Assembly (NCBI RefSeq): GCF_003265705.1
Contig: NW_020312894.1
Coordinates: forward strand, 5,674,334-5,738,333
Direction of reading: 5' to 3'
From: Callorhinus ursinus
Taxonomy: Eukaryota > Chordata > Mammalia > Carnivora > Otariidae
DNA length: 64,000 nucleotides
The notes beneath the pieces are model-generated. The model saw nothing but the letters and a program-made list of their open reading frames with translations, was not told the DNA's origin and ran no database searches. Below, piece after piece: positions 1 to 11,645 of this stretch (the stretch's first letter is position 1; each line of letters opens with the position of its first letter). Position numbers and translations under genes: made by a program.

Positions 1-1129
1 CAGATCTAATGCTACCTATGTTCTTGCCTTGCTGCCTGAACAGTCATGTACGTCATCTTACTTGTGCCCCTCCCAGGATAAGCAGAAAGAACTATGGTCA
101 CACAAGGAAGACCGATGTATCCAGTCTGGTTGCCAATGAAAACTCTTTAACTGGATGTTTTGTTCCTGGATTTGAAAAATTATTTTTTTTGAAATGCCCA
201 ACTTAGTGAAATAACATGTACTAGAAATGAGGGGAAATAAAAGGGACCTATGTGTGCATCTTTTGCCTAAGAAACCAAACTTAAGAATAATGGTTGGGGG
301 GCGCCTGGGTGGCTCAGTTGGTTAAGCGACTGCCTTCGGCTCAGGTCGTGATCCTGGAGTCCCGGGATCGAGTCCCGCATCGGGCTCCCTGCTCAGCAGG
401 GAGTCTGCTTCTCCCTCTGACCCTCTTCCCTCTCGTGCTCTCTGGCTCTCATTCTCTCTCTCTCAAATAAATAAATAAAATCTTTAAAAAAAAAAAATTA
501 AAAAAAAAAAAAGAAGAATGGTTGGGAAGGAGAATGCTAAAATCTGGGCTGGGGGGAGTCCCATAATACAAAACTTGAAAAACTGTCTAAATTATTATTA
601 AAACTTTCTCGAGAAAAAAAATCACAGATGCAATTGCATACCTCAGTCATCTGTAGAAGAGAGACATCTACAATATATCAGAGTAGACAATAAAATAGCT
701 GGGTTGGAGCACCTCAATTACTTTTTAAGGTCCTTCATAAAATTTTATTAACAGCATCTTAAATGTAAATACGTAGCAAGAAACCACCAGAAGAATAAAG
801 ACTTAGAAGAAAATACATATCCTTTGCTAGAAGTAAATTACAAGTAAACTAGAATCAAATGTTTCTGTCTCCAAAATGTTGGTTGTTTGCTGACCCTTCA
901 ACTTGGACACTTGCTTCTAGAATCATGGAAAAAATCAGCCTATTTTATAAACCAGACTGTATATAAATGCATGTCGGTGGCTTCTTACAACACAGTAAAA
1001 GTAGCTTACTATCAAAAGGCAGCTGGAAAAGGACCAAGTGGATTTTGGGGCCTGAGAGTAAGTGACATGCCAGAGAAGGATGGTCTTGGCCACCATCACA
1101 CACCCAAGCACACATCACTGAGCACTTAC
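1..1129 (-). other. DOCK1: DOCK1 intron downstream of exon E (partial)
   Basis: This is the start of the intron that follows exon E in transcript order; it continues past the left edge. It holds one CAN SINE at 299-511. The remaining sequence, 1-283 and 527-1129, is AT-rich with no gene, exon or repeat that I can name. Confidence 0.85.
299..511 (+). mobile_element. CAN SINE (SINEC, tRNA-Lys derived)
   Basis: This is a full-length carnivore SINE. The head is GGCGCCTGGGTGGCTCAG, with a Pol III A box (TGGCTCAGTTGG) and B box (GGGATCGAGTCCC), followed by a CT-rich body, an AATAAATAAATAAA signal and a poly-A tail. It is flanked by an imperfect target-site duplication: AGAATAATGGTTGGG at 284-298 and AGAAGAATGGTTGGG at 512-526. 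It lies antisense to DOCK1, about 0.6 kb downstream of exon E. Confidence 0.96.
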
Positions 1130-1225
1130 AATGAGTTCGGAATCCCGTCCCATGGAAATGACGGTTCGGTTGACTGTCCGGAGAAGTTTCTCCATGATTA
1201 TCTGGACATGCCTCTGAGTTGGCCC
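1130..1225 (-). CDS. DOCK1: DOCK1 internal exon E (last in window)
   Basis: This fifth DOCK1 exon is 96 nt, exactly 32 codons, phase 0 at both ends. The peptide runs GPTQRHVQIIMEKLLRTVNR, then TVISMGRDSELI. In DOCK1 the next residues are GNFVACM..., and that exon is not in the first 1129 bases of the window, so it must lie beyond the left edge. The acceptor is a strong pyrimidine tract ending CTTCCTCCAG (AG at 1226-1227) and the donor is ATT|GTAAGT (GT at 1128-1129), which matches the U1 consensus. A 32-codon exon in phase 0 could be skipped without a frameshift; nothing in the sequence shows that this happens. Confidence 0.95.
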
Positions 1226-3228
1226 CTGGAGGAAGACACACCAGTGAAAACCAACACCTAAGACAATCATTAGCATGCAAGCCTTGTCGGTTGTCACTGA
1301 ATCCATTTACCCTGTAAAAAGTAAATCAATTATAACCCTTAACGAGATGAAGAATGGCCCTTGTCAAAGGCAAAAAGCCTTCACAAAGAAAACACAAGGC
1401 ATCTTATTAATTATAGTCCATTAATGGTAATTTGTTATATAATCATAGTAATTTAATTTAAGCAAACCTTAAAAATAAAACAAATCTGTTTAAACAATAT
1501 AATGTTTATGATCCGTGATTAGCCCACCAATTAGTTTTCTAGAGACACTTGTCCATCTGTAAATGGGAAGCACGCAGATAGCAAACCACAGATTGCTCTG
1601 CACCAACAATTGCGTAGAATACAATGTATTTATTTTGGCACACTATCTAAAATTCATAGTGTGCCACAGATTTTTTTTCCATCAGTAAAAATTTGCTCTG
1701 TTATTTTGTGTGTGATGGGATTCCTAATTCTTCGTCAGGAACTTAGAAGTTGTTTAGATATGTCCCCTAGGTGCTCACATACAAGGCTCGGGCAGGCACC
1801 ACCTCCATGACAAGGCTGGGCCATACAAGCTTCTTCACTCCCAACCTTCTCCCCTTTAAGAAAAGGGAAGGCCCTGGAATGGGGCCACTGGAGGCTGGCT
1901 GTTGGATTAAGGCTTCTAAAACCTTTCAAAGGCAACTCCCCCGGAAGAGCTGATATAACCACCCTTGCTATGAAGTGATTTAATCTGATCTCCTTCTTCA
2001 ATGGCACTAACCAGGCTCTGAGAGCATGAGCCAATGCAGGAAGGAAGTGGGCAGGACAGGTAAGTGCATGGGTTGACTGGGAAGGTGTCCAGAGGTCATG
2101 TGGGGGAGGGCACAGATTAAGCCCTGCTGACCTTAAAAACCTGGCCCATCTGTCTCCTGCTAGAGGCACAGATGGGTGGACAAGGACCTATATGCCTTTC
2201 CACACACACCCCAAGAATCAGGAGGATGTGTGCACGGGTGCACAAATGTGTATGGGGGGGGAAGGGTAGTGTTGGGGATGGGAAGCCATAGGGTCAGATT
2301 TTCCATATGCACTTGCACCAACTTCTGATTAAGAAAAAAGATCAGTGGACTAGGCATACAATTTACAAATACAAAAGGAAATACCATTTAAAAAGAAAGA
2401 AAAAGCTAAAAAAGCACAGAAAGAAATTACTTGTGGGGAGAGGAAGGTGGGAAAGGAGGCAGAGAGCCGTTGTTCTCAAAACTCTCAGAAGCACCAACAA
2501 CTTAAAAACAAAAACAAAACAAAACAAAAAAAAACCGGGGGCGCCTGGGTGGCTCAGTCAGTTAAGCGTCTGCCTCCGGCTCAGGTCATGATCCCGGGGT
2601 CCTGGGATCGAGCCCCGTATCGGGTTCCCTGCTCCACAGGAAGCCTGCTTCTCCCTCTCCCACTCCCCCTGCTTGTGTTCCCTCTCTCGCTGTGTCTGTC
2701 TTTCTCTCTGTCAAATAAATAAATTAAAAAAAAAAAAAATCTTTAAAAAAGCTCTGGAGTTCCTCTCCTATCCCCAGCATCTCTCACCCTCTCTAAAAAA
2801 AAAAAAAAAAACAAACCAAAAACTCTGTGCATGCATTACTTTAAAATAAGAATTGACAAAAAGAATATAGATAATTAGCCTTCATTTGTTTATTTCTACT
2901 TTTTAATATCAAAGCCATTTTCTGACCTTAAGGATCAAAATCTGTCTTGGGGAGGCATTCACCTGATTAAGTCAGGGGAAAAACTTAAAGATTTTTAACT
3001 TGGAAGAATACACATTTTAATATCAGTATCTCACTTTATACAAAAATAAGAACCATTGAAGGGTACCACTCAACAGAGAGACAGAGGCTAACCCTGAAAA
3101 TTAAGGTCATTTCTTTTTAAACGAATCCAACGTGCCTTTGTGCAGTGAGGCAGGGGCTCGTGGGCATTATAAGGGGACCCCTGCTGCCAGGTGGACAGAC
3201 AGCCTGAGCAAGCACAGCCATTACTCAC
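1226..3228 (-). other. DOCK1: DOCK1 intron between exons D and E
   Basis: This intron is 2,003 bp with GT-AG ends. It holds one CAN SINE at 2537-2750 and A-rich tracts at 2505-2536 and 2798-2818. The part near exon E (about 1260-1700) is AT-rich and repeat-free. I see nothing identifiable in 1700-2500 or 2820-3220. Confidence 0.85.
2537..2750 (+). mobile_element. CAN SINE (SINEC)
   Basis: This is a full-length SINE with the GGGGGCGCCTGGGTGGCTCAG head, the TCGAGCCCCG B-box region, a CT-rich body, AAATAAATAAA and an A-rich tail ending in ATCTTTAAAAAA. I could not delimit a clear target duplication because A-rich sequence flanks both sides. It is antisense to DOCK1, within the short D-E intron. 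Confidence 0.95.
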
Positions 3229-3356
3229 CACATCCTTCCTGTACAGAACCTCGAGGATGTTGCTGAGCAGGTGGCAACAGGCCTCCAGGTCTTCCTGTCT
3301 CTCCAGATGGTACTTGAGCTGATCCGTCATCATGGGAAGCAGGATCTCTCTGCAGT
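3229..3356 (-). CDS. DOCK1: DOCK1 internal exon D
   Basis: This fourth DOCK1 exon is 128 nt: two bases completing Asp, then 42 codons. The peptide runs CREILLPMMTDQLKYHLERQ, continues with EDLEACCHLLSNILEVL, and ends YRKDV. It forms helical repeats of the central scaffold. The acceptor is CATGTCCCCTGCAG (AG at 3357-3358) and the donor is GTG|GTGAGT (GT at 3227-3228). The exon ends in phase 0. It is AG-rich and GC-richer than the surrounding intron, with no stop in frame. The open frame runs on into both introns, so open-frame boundaries are misleading here; the splice sites set the limits. Confidence 0.95.
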
Positions 3357-3984
3357 CTGCAGGGGACATGGGGCTGCCAGTCAGCAGGAGACCCACCAAG
3401 ATACAACTCTATTTGCTAGAAGCTTATTTTCCTAGCACGTTACATTGTTTTCAAGCATGTTATATTTACTTTCTTCCAAATGTGAAACTGGCATCTGAGG
3501 GGGTCAGATGGCTGGATATGAGGAAATCACTTATCCTCCTCTGTAAATACTTTACACACAAGCAGGCGTGCACACATCTATGTGTGTGTCTCCTTGTAAA
3601 TATACAATAACAATCCACAAACATATATAAACACATTGACATATACATCCCCTAGTGTGCAGACAGATAGAAAACACAAACGCACCAGATGGGGTTTTGA
3701 CTAGTTTTCTGTGCGGAACTATAAATTCACTGACTTAACAACTTTTAAAGAAATACTAGTTACAACAAAAATTATTTGAATTGCAGCTACTACTATTATT
3801 TTTTCCGAGGAGGACCAAAGCGTGGTTTCATTCTGCTCCCATATGCCTCGTAAATAAAGGTTTCTGAGCTCAGCCGGGTCATAACCAACTAAATTCCCCG
3901 CTTGATCTTTGCTCACTCTGGGACAACTTTCTGGTAGGCTCACACCTGCAGAGACAGTTTGCAGAGAGCTGAGGACTCCGATTC

Positions 3985-4200
3985 CGGAAAGAGGTTATCG
4001 GAGTGGAAGGTCTCCTCCCTTCCAAGCAGGGACATCTTGAGCAGCTCAGGTTAGCTCTCTTGAGTCTCAGATTCCTCATCTCTAACACGGACACATGGCA
4101 CTAGCTACTCACAGGTTTGGGGTACAATGTACTCCTACATGGTTAAGTGCTAAGGCCTGGGCCTCATTAGATGCTTAGGACAAGGTACTTGCTCTTATGA
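3985..4200 (+). repeat. MIR-like
   Basis: The order GTCTCAGATTCCTCATCTCT, AACACGGACACATGGCACTA, GTTAAGTGCTAAGGCCTGGG resembles a diverged MIR. Confidence 0.5.
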
Positions 4201-4471
4201 CCTAACACAGATACAGGTGAGGAGCGACAGCCTCTCTCTGGCCTACCAGACCCCTGCGCTAATGCACGGGCATGTAAAGGGGGGAGCCATGCGGAACGAG
4301 CACTGAGCCTGGAGATGAGAGTCAGGAAGGCCTCCCCCAGGGAAGCAGTACCTTCACCTGCTGGCAAGAGGAATAGTAATTTCTCACATGGGGCAGGAAA
4401 CCAAAGAATGGGAAACCTGTACACAAAGTCAGGCAGGCAGGCGCATAGGGCACATTTAGGAGGCACATGCA

Positions 4472-5338
4472 AACACTTCTCCGAAGAAGACATACACATG
4501 GCTAATAGACACATGAAAAAATGTTCATCATCATTAGCCATCAGGGAAATTGAAATCAAAACCACATTGAGATACCACCTTACACCAGTTAGAATGGCAA
4601 AAACTGACAAGACAAGAAACAACAAATGTTGGAGAGGTTATGGAGAAAGGGGAACCTCTTACACTGTTGGTGGGAATGCAAGTTGATGCAGCCACTTTGG
4701 AAAACAGTGTGGAGGTACCTCAAAAAATTAAAAATGGAGCTACCCTATGACCCAGCAATTGCACTACTGGGTATTTACCACAAAGACACAGATGTAGTGA
4801 AAAGAAGGGCCCTATGCTCCCCAGTGTTCATAGCAGCAATGTCCACAATAGCCAAACTGTGGAAAGAGCCGAGATGCCCTTCAACAGATGAATGGATAAA
4901 GAAGATGTGGTCCATATATACAATGGAATATTAGCCATCAGAAAGGATGAATACCCAACTTTTACATCAACATGGATGGGACTGGAGGAGATTATGCTAA
5001 GTGAAATAAGTCAAGCAGAGAAAGTCAATTATCATATGGTTTCACTTATTTGTGGAACATAAGGAACAGCCTGGAGGACATTAGGAGAAGGAAGGGAAGA
5101 ATGAAGGGGGGCAATCGGAGCGAGAGATGAACCACGAGAGACGATGGACTCTGAGGGACAAACTGAGGGTTCTGGGGGGGAGGTGGTGAGCCCGGTGATG
5201 GGTATTAAGGAGGGCACGTACTGCATGGAGCACTGGGTGTTATACGCAAACAATTAATCATGGATCATCACATCAAAAACTGATGATGTACTGTATGGTA
5301 GCTAACATAACATAATAAAATAAAAATTAAAAAAAAAA
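4472..5338 (+). mobile_element. 5'-truncated L1 with 3' UTR and poly-A
   Basis: This is the last part of L1 ORF2 plus the carnivore-type 3' UTR. Broken frames encode recognisable reverse-transcriptase-protein C-terminal pieces such as LLGIYHKDTDVVKR and STDEWIKKMWSIYTMEY, in two different frames, so it is dead. The 3' UTR motif GGGCACGTACTGCATGGAGC is at about 5212-5231. The 12-bp target duplication GAGGCACATGCA is perfect at 4460-4471 and 5339-5350. It is antisense to DOCK1, about 1.1 kb upstream of exon D. Confidence 0.95.
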
Positions 5339-8039
5339 GAGGCACATGCACAGAAGGAGGGGTGGGGGAGAAGCGGGGGAATGTAAGAACCAAAGAACGT
5401 CCAGATTTTCATTTGTTTTTGAGACAGGATCAGAGAAAAGGATGTTCCGAATATTAAACAATAAGGCAACAAACACAAAGGAGATTAAAGACAAAATATA
5501 ATTATTGATTGTCTCTTCCAGTTGGGAAATCCCATTTAAGTCTCTGCTTGTGACACCAGCCCAGCCACCGCTGTTCCCTTTAAAGTGTGGAGCATGAGAG
5601 AGAAGACAGCAGAGTTCTGGAACATGAGACAGACTTAGCTTGTTTTTAGGACTGTACATTTTAGGGCTTACATTAATGACACATAAAAACATGTTCTGCG
5701 CTGTTTCCTGAATTTTTTTAATAAGAGAAAATGGAGCATGCAACACTGAAATGGTTCTTACAAGTATGCTGAGACCCACTTAGAAGACTTCCCCAAGGAC
5801 CACATGGTAATGGATGCCCAAGGGTGCAGGCAGGAGCCATGAGGACGAAGAAACAGCACAAACCCTTCTGTTCCACCTACTTCCAGGGAACCACATGTAG
5901 GAAGCCCATGCTAAGGCTTTTTCAAATCCCATTTTGATTGATCCCCTGAAAAGGACTAATAGCAACTCTGTTTTTCCAGAAACAGTTTCGTCCAGTGATT
6001 ATATGATTTCACTTGTTGACAATGAGAGTCGTCAGTACTTAATGCGTGAGGTGCTGACATGCTATGCATCTTCAAGACAGAGGCCAAGCTCACCCTCCTG
6101 GCTGTAATGTCGGGAATCACCAGAGGCCAGGGAGTGAGACACACAGCGCGTGGAGAGGCGCTATCCTGCGGGGACCATGAAGGACCCTCCATGTCTGTGT
6201 TCACGGATGTCAGGGGCCCTCACGTGATTCCCTTACCTTCTCAGCCCACAGCCCCGTAAACTCACAAGGGAAATGCTCCAAAGCGCCAAGGCCTGCGATC
6301 TGTGTAGGAGCATGCACAGATGTCAGAGAGCAGCCCGAGACCAAGCCAGTCCAAGGGAAATGCCCCAAGAAAATTACCCATGTCAGCGAAGGCAGCCTGG
6401 AAATGCATCAGTTCCAAACGCTGACCCACTGGACACATGAATCCCAGAAGCACCCCAAGCCTAGTGTCTTTCCTCCAGAATCTCAACGCTCACAAATGAC
6501 ATCTGCCCCCAGTAGGTCTTGGCATGCTGACCTGAACCACAAGGCCACATCCAGTGTAAAGACTACATACCAACCTCCTCGAACCCAATAGGCTGGGAAG
6601 GTCTTCTTGGCAAACCTGTCCGGGTCCAAATCTACTTGTGTCCATCCCCACGGCCCCTGGTGGGACATCTCCAGTATGATGGTCTTCATTCCCTTCTGTC
6701 TAAAACACACCACCCAGCTTGACCACCCTCACCAGGGGGCCAAGCCGTTGGCTGCCCCGTCCACTGGTTCATCCCTACCACGGCCACCATCCTGGAGGGA
6801 AGTCAGATTTCCAAGACATCTCAGAGGGAGAAGTTGGAGCCACAAAGCCCTGGACCCCACAACATGATAAAGGAAAACAAATGACTGTCAGCCAGACAAA
6901 ACAAGCGTAGGAGGAACCCAACACAGGTAGAAGACCAGTCCAGCGTCGGAAGAGGAGTATGTCCGTGAACAGTCCCAGAAAATCAGAGGAACACAGTTCT
7001 GGACTCAGAGATGGCAGAAACGTCCCTCCAGGCACCGGGACCCAGGAGCCCTGGCCAAAATCCATCTCTTACCACCCCATTTATCTGTCATGCTAGACAA
7101 GCAGTTGCTGACTGCCCCGTTCTCAGAGGTAATTGAGTGTGTTAGTGTCATCTGTCAGAATTACTCCAGGGTGAGGAAGTGACGGCTGCCCTGTTCATCT
7201 TCGGCAGGACACGTGTCAGCCACCTTCGCCACCCGGGGGGAACGCCCACCTTCTCCCCAAGCCAGGGGTCTGTTAGCTGCACCTGTTTGTTATCCAGCTT
7301 CTCTTGATGAGAAATGACAACACTTTTTGGAAACTTCACTGCCATTTTGTCACAGAGAAAGACATTTCATTCTCTTAGCCCCCAGAGAACATAAAAATCA
7401 TCCTCCTGATGGGACCCATAACCACAAGCTGGATGTTTCTAGTAGCCACAGGAGAATATAGCTCATCTGTCCTTCGTCATTCTCCCCACCTGAGGCTGGT
7501 CACAGGAAAGTGGGGAAAGGGAGCAGCACCCTTCACTGGAAGGAGGAGAGGAGCCCATGCCGCCAGAAGGACTTTATGAAAGCAGCCTGACACCCCAGTG
7601 TCAAGGTGGTGACCTCCCAGCCCCAGAACGGAGCTCTGGAGACAAGCAGCCAAGGTGCACTGCTTTCCTCAAAGACCCTGCTGACCTCACCACACATCTC
7701 TTGCAGGTCTCCAAGGACTGAGGGTCACAGGGTGGCAGCACTCCTCAGAAACACGTCCCAGGCCCTCAGGAAGAAAGGCAGTGCCCCAGAGAACTGGAGA
7801 GGCTGGGAGGACCAAAGCTGGAGGCTGGCCGATCAGCACATCTTGTTGGTGACCCGTGATCTGCAGGCCCCAGGATGGTCCAAGGACAGACCGGGGTGCA
7901 GTAGGGCCCCAGACACCCGGTGTGTGGACCACCGCAAATGACCACTGGTTCTACCATCCTTGCGGGGATCCAATCTCCATGAGAGAAGAGGGCTTGTTCT
8001 CACCCAAGGGGAGTAGCGCCCACACGTACACTAAGATCT

Positions 8040-8042
<3 letters not shown>

Positions 8043-8074
<32 letters not shown>
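8043..8074. repeat. (TG)16 microsatellite
   Basis: This is 32 bp of uninterrupted TG followed by CGCG. It lies in the C-D intron and is likely length-polymorphic. Confidence 0.97.
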
Positions 8075-8079
<5 letters not shown>

Positions 8080-8610
8080 TCCTGTTAGCAGGACAGCTGT
8101 CACACGTGTCCCTTGTTCTTGGTCTGTAAACCACCTCGCTCGCCTCCTGTTTGGTGAGAAGAAGGGACCTGTGGTCAGAGCCGCCCTGTCCTGTCCTTGG
8201 AAGACATCAGGAAGAAGAGGCATCATAACAAGATCTCTCCCATTTCTGGTGACGGGACGGCCTCCGGGCCAGCCGAGACGGGAGTGTGCAGGTACACGTG
8301 TGCATGTGTGGACACAGGTGCGAGAGCTGGTGTGGGTCATCTGCCATTCCAGGTGCACCGGATCAAATGACAGGTGTGCGGCGAGAAGCCAGTGTGCCTG
8401 CCAGTGCTGTCCCAGTTCCTCAGCTGCCCCCGCCAGGGCCCAAAGGACACAGGGTCCCCAACCTCATCTCTCAAAGGTCATCTCTTACTCCACATTTCAG
8501 TGATTTCCAGCTTCTTCAAGAAGTGGTGGGCACAAGTTCCAAGTGACATGCAAGTCTCTCAAATTTTACCAACAGGTCAAAACAAAAACTGTAGAGCACA
8601 GAGGAAAGTA

Positions 8611-8830
8611 CAACACACACACTCACCACACCCACTCACACACACACCATACACACAGCACACACACACCACACACTCATACCACAAACACACATACACA
8701 CCACACACTCATTACACACACCACACTCATACCACAAAGACATATACACACCACACTCACACCACTCACTACACACACACCACACATACACACTACACAC
8801 CACACATACTCACACACTACATGCACACTG
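8611..8830. repeat. Degenerate CA/CCACA simple-repeat tract
   Basis: About 220 bp of CA-rich sequence is broken by ACTCACCAC-type phrases. Two open frames across it, rich in Thr and His, are artefacts of the repeat. Confidence 0.95.
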
Positions 8831-9239
8831 AGCAAACACACATTCATGCTTACAATGAAGAATTCTAAAGCATCAGATGCAGCCTCTGACAGCTGAGAAA
8901 GAAGAATCTCCTTTCACATTCTGAATGTCCCAACTCGGTGTCCTGAATACCCTGCCCCATGAACAGAGTGCCGTTTCTCTACCATGATTGATACCAACAG
9001 TCCAATTAGGTTCAAGGCAGATGCCCTGGGACACTGACAATCCCCCCCCCCAAAATAAACAAACAAACCTTTACATTTTAACAGGAAACATATTTTAACA
9101 ACTACCCACACATAACCATTTGGAAAACAGCTACAATAAATATTTGACTGGAAGCCTAGGAACCTGGGTCACTCTTCAATTTTGGGAAAGCCTTTACTCT
9201 GATTAAGGTTCAGCTTACCCACACACATTAGGAAATTAT

Positions 9240-9425
9240 AAAATCCACCCTGCTTACTCTTTGCTTTGGATCTTGGGCAAGTTACCTCTACTCTCTAAGC
9301 CTTAATTTTTTTATATGCAAAATGGGACTGTGTTTATCTCTGAGGTTCACTGTGAGAATCACATCATATAATGTGTGCATTTGGCAAATAGGAGCGTTCA
9401 ATAAATGGGAGCTGCCAATAACAGT
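9240..9425 (+). repeat. MIR
   Basis: The order CTTGGGCAAGTTACCTCTAC, GCAAAATGGGACTGTG, CGTTCAATAAATGGG matches the MIR consensus in the plus direction. Confidence 0.8.
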
Positions 9426-9491
9426 AACAGAAAAAAACATCATTATACAAAGTCAGCCTTTTCAACAAAAAGTACACAAAGACAAATGCCT

Positions 9492-9980
9492 CAGAGCTGC
9501 ACTATCTAATAGGGTAGCCAGTGCGCACTTGAAATACAGCTGGTGCCACAGAGGAATAGAATTCAAATTTAGTTAATTTTTAAGTAATTAAAACATAAAT
9601 GTAAAAAATGATACTTGCTTATTGGAAACATTAGTATGGAAGATTAGAACAACTTGAGTATGGGAATTTACTTTTCAGTCGAAAATTTTATGAAATGTTC
9701 AAAACACAGATTAAGTATCTGTGATGAAAATGTAGCATCCAAACTGAGATGTGCTATTGGTGTCAAAAACACACTAGATTTCAGAGACTCAGTATGGAAA
9801 AAAATGAAGAGAAACCAGGTCATTAGTAATATTTAGATTGAAGTCATGTTGAGATGGTATTTTAGATAAATCATTAAAATTAATTTCAGCAATTGCATTG
9901 TACTTTTTTTTTAATGTAGCCTCTAGAAAATTATAAATTGCATTTGTGCCTCACATTGATTTTTGTTGGACAGCCTGGTC
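9492..9980 (+). mobile_element. Nonautonomous hAT-type DNA element, near full length
   Basis: The element begins CAGAGCTGCACTATCTAATA and ends TTGTTGGACAGCCTGG, a diverged terminal inverted repeat of the CAGCGCTGTCCAATA type. Internally, GAGATGTGCTATTGGTGTCA and AAAATTAATTTCAGCAATTG follow the order of a common mammalian hAT-Charlie-like element. The exact family name is uncertain. Two open frames inside it (9322-9576 and 9654-9836) are not genes. Confidence 0.7.
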
Positions 9981-10279
9981 TCATAGTATGCTAGGAAGCA
10001 GATGTTAAAGACCTCCTGTGTGATTTCTCATTTTAATGAACTGGTGTTCAACACTGGAAGGAAAATGAAGGCCACCGCAGACCTCTCCTATCAGATCTAT
10101 TTTCACACGGATGTGACCACAGGGCTTGGGAGCGCCGGACTGGAGTGGAGGCAGAGATAGAACCCATAGGGAAGCCAGAACTAGCTAGCACAATTCTGAT
10201 TTTCCCTGCCGGACAAGGGAAATGCCGGCAGCCCAGTGGACGCAGACTCCACACCAATCAGCTGTGGGGATCAGAAGTC

Positions 10280-10710
10280 CCAGCCACCCTTCCACAACCC
10301 CCTCTCCCAGTGTGATCCACTATGATTACAGACAGCAATAATTCAACATCTGTTCATCCTCAGCTGTGCGGGCTGAAGCCATGATGATTAATGCTCTGGT
10401 AATGGGCACAAAGTAAAAAATATTAATCTTTATAAAAGGTATTCAACAGGCATCATCAGCTTATAAATGTCCAAGTAGAATATCCGTCTATAACCCCATC
10501 ATGGCTCTACATTAAAGCAAGATGCAAATACGAGAATGAATTTGTCCATTTAAAACATTCGTTTTATGAACACTGAGTAATGTGCTGCTTAATTTTTAGT
10601 TTGGTCACATTAAACAAATGATCCATAAAGTGCATTTAATAACCTTGAGCCTGTTACACGGAACTGAGATCCAGATTAACACTTTTAATGAGAATTAAAC
10701 AGTAGGAACC
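10280..10710. promoter_or_regulatory. Possible conserved noncoding element
   Basis: This repeat-free, AT-rich stretch is dense in TAAT-type homeodomain sites (GATGATTAATGC, GCATTTAATAACC, TTTTAATGAGAATTAAAC) and contains ATGCAAAT at about 10519, an octamer (POU) site. It has no long open frame. This texture is typical of developmental enhancers in large genes. Conservation cannot be judged from one sequence. Confidence 0.3.
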
Positions 10711-11426
10711 ATATAAGTGGGGGATGCTTGTTACTCATTTGTTACAGACACTCATCTTATTTTTCAACTATCTAAGAACTCTGTACCCACATGATTCAAT
10801 TTGTTCAAATGATTTTCTCCCTCAAGTTTTCAAACAACAGAAATGCAGGAAATGGGAGTCAGCAATGGAAGGGATCACAGGAGCCATCTACTTATGTCCA
10901 GATTGACAGATGCGGGTACCAGGTGCCAGACAGAAGGGATGTGCAGGGATTGTGCCACTAAGCAGCCGAGCCAGAATTAGGTGCCTGATCCCAAAGCCAC
11001 AGCTCCTTAGAATAAATGATACATGCATGTACCCACATGTAGTTCAGGAATCTTTACATGTCAAATGCAGATTACATTTTTCCAAGTTATCATTTTAATA
11101 TAACAAGTCATAATCATTGGTAGTACCAGGAGAATCAAATTGAGCAACCCTACGTATGTCATTTTTCCTTTTTTGATTTCCTTTTTCATTTCCTTTTCCA
11201 TTTTGCCTCTTTGTCTGTGAAATCAAGAAATACAACTGCCCTGCACCATATTTCTATTCCTATCATATGGTAACACCTTCATAAATATTTTGGTCAGAAG
11301 CTCCTCAGTGCCACTTGGCTGAGTGCTGAAATTATCAGGAATAAGATAATCTGCATGTCAGCTTTGAGGTACCCAAAGTCATGGAATTTTAACTGACAGG
11401 ATGACATTAAAATTAAAAGAATCCAT

Positions 11427-11645
11427 GGGGTGCCTGGGTGGCACAGTCGGTTGAGCGTCTGACTCTTGGTTTCTGCTCAGGTCATGATCTCAGGATCATG
11501 AGATCAAGCCCCATGTCAGGCTCCACGCTCATGGAGTCTGCTTGAGATTCTCGCTCTACCACTCCCTCTGCCCCTCTGCTCATGTTACCTCTCTCTCTCT
11601 TTCTCTGTCTCTCACGCAAATAAAAAAACTCTTAAAAAAAAAAAA
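11427..11645 (+). mobile_element. CAN SINE, older subfamily
   Basis: The head GGGGTGCCTGGGTGGCACAG is followed by GACTCTTGGTTTCTGCTCAG, which marks the older SINE subfamily, and the tail is A-rich. The target duplication TTAAAAGAATC is perfect at 11413-11423 and 11650-11660. It is antisense to DOCK1. Confidence 0.95.

Noticed and set aside
4167..4934. Open frames on both strands at the 4.5-kb L1
   Set aside because: The plus-strand ones are broken L1 ORF2 remnants; the minus-strand one is their shadow.
8374..8896. Thr/His-rich open frames
   Set aside because: They are translations of the degenerate CA repeat.
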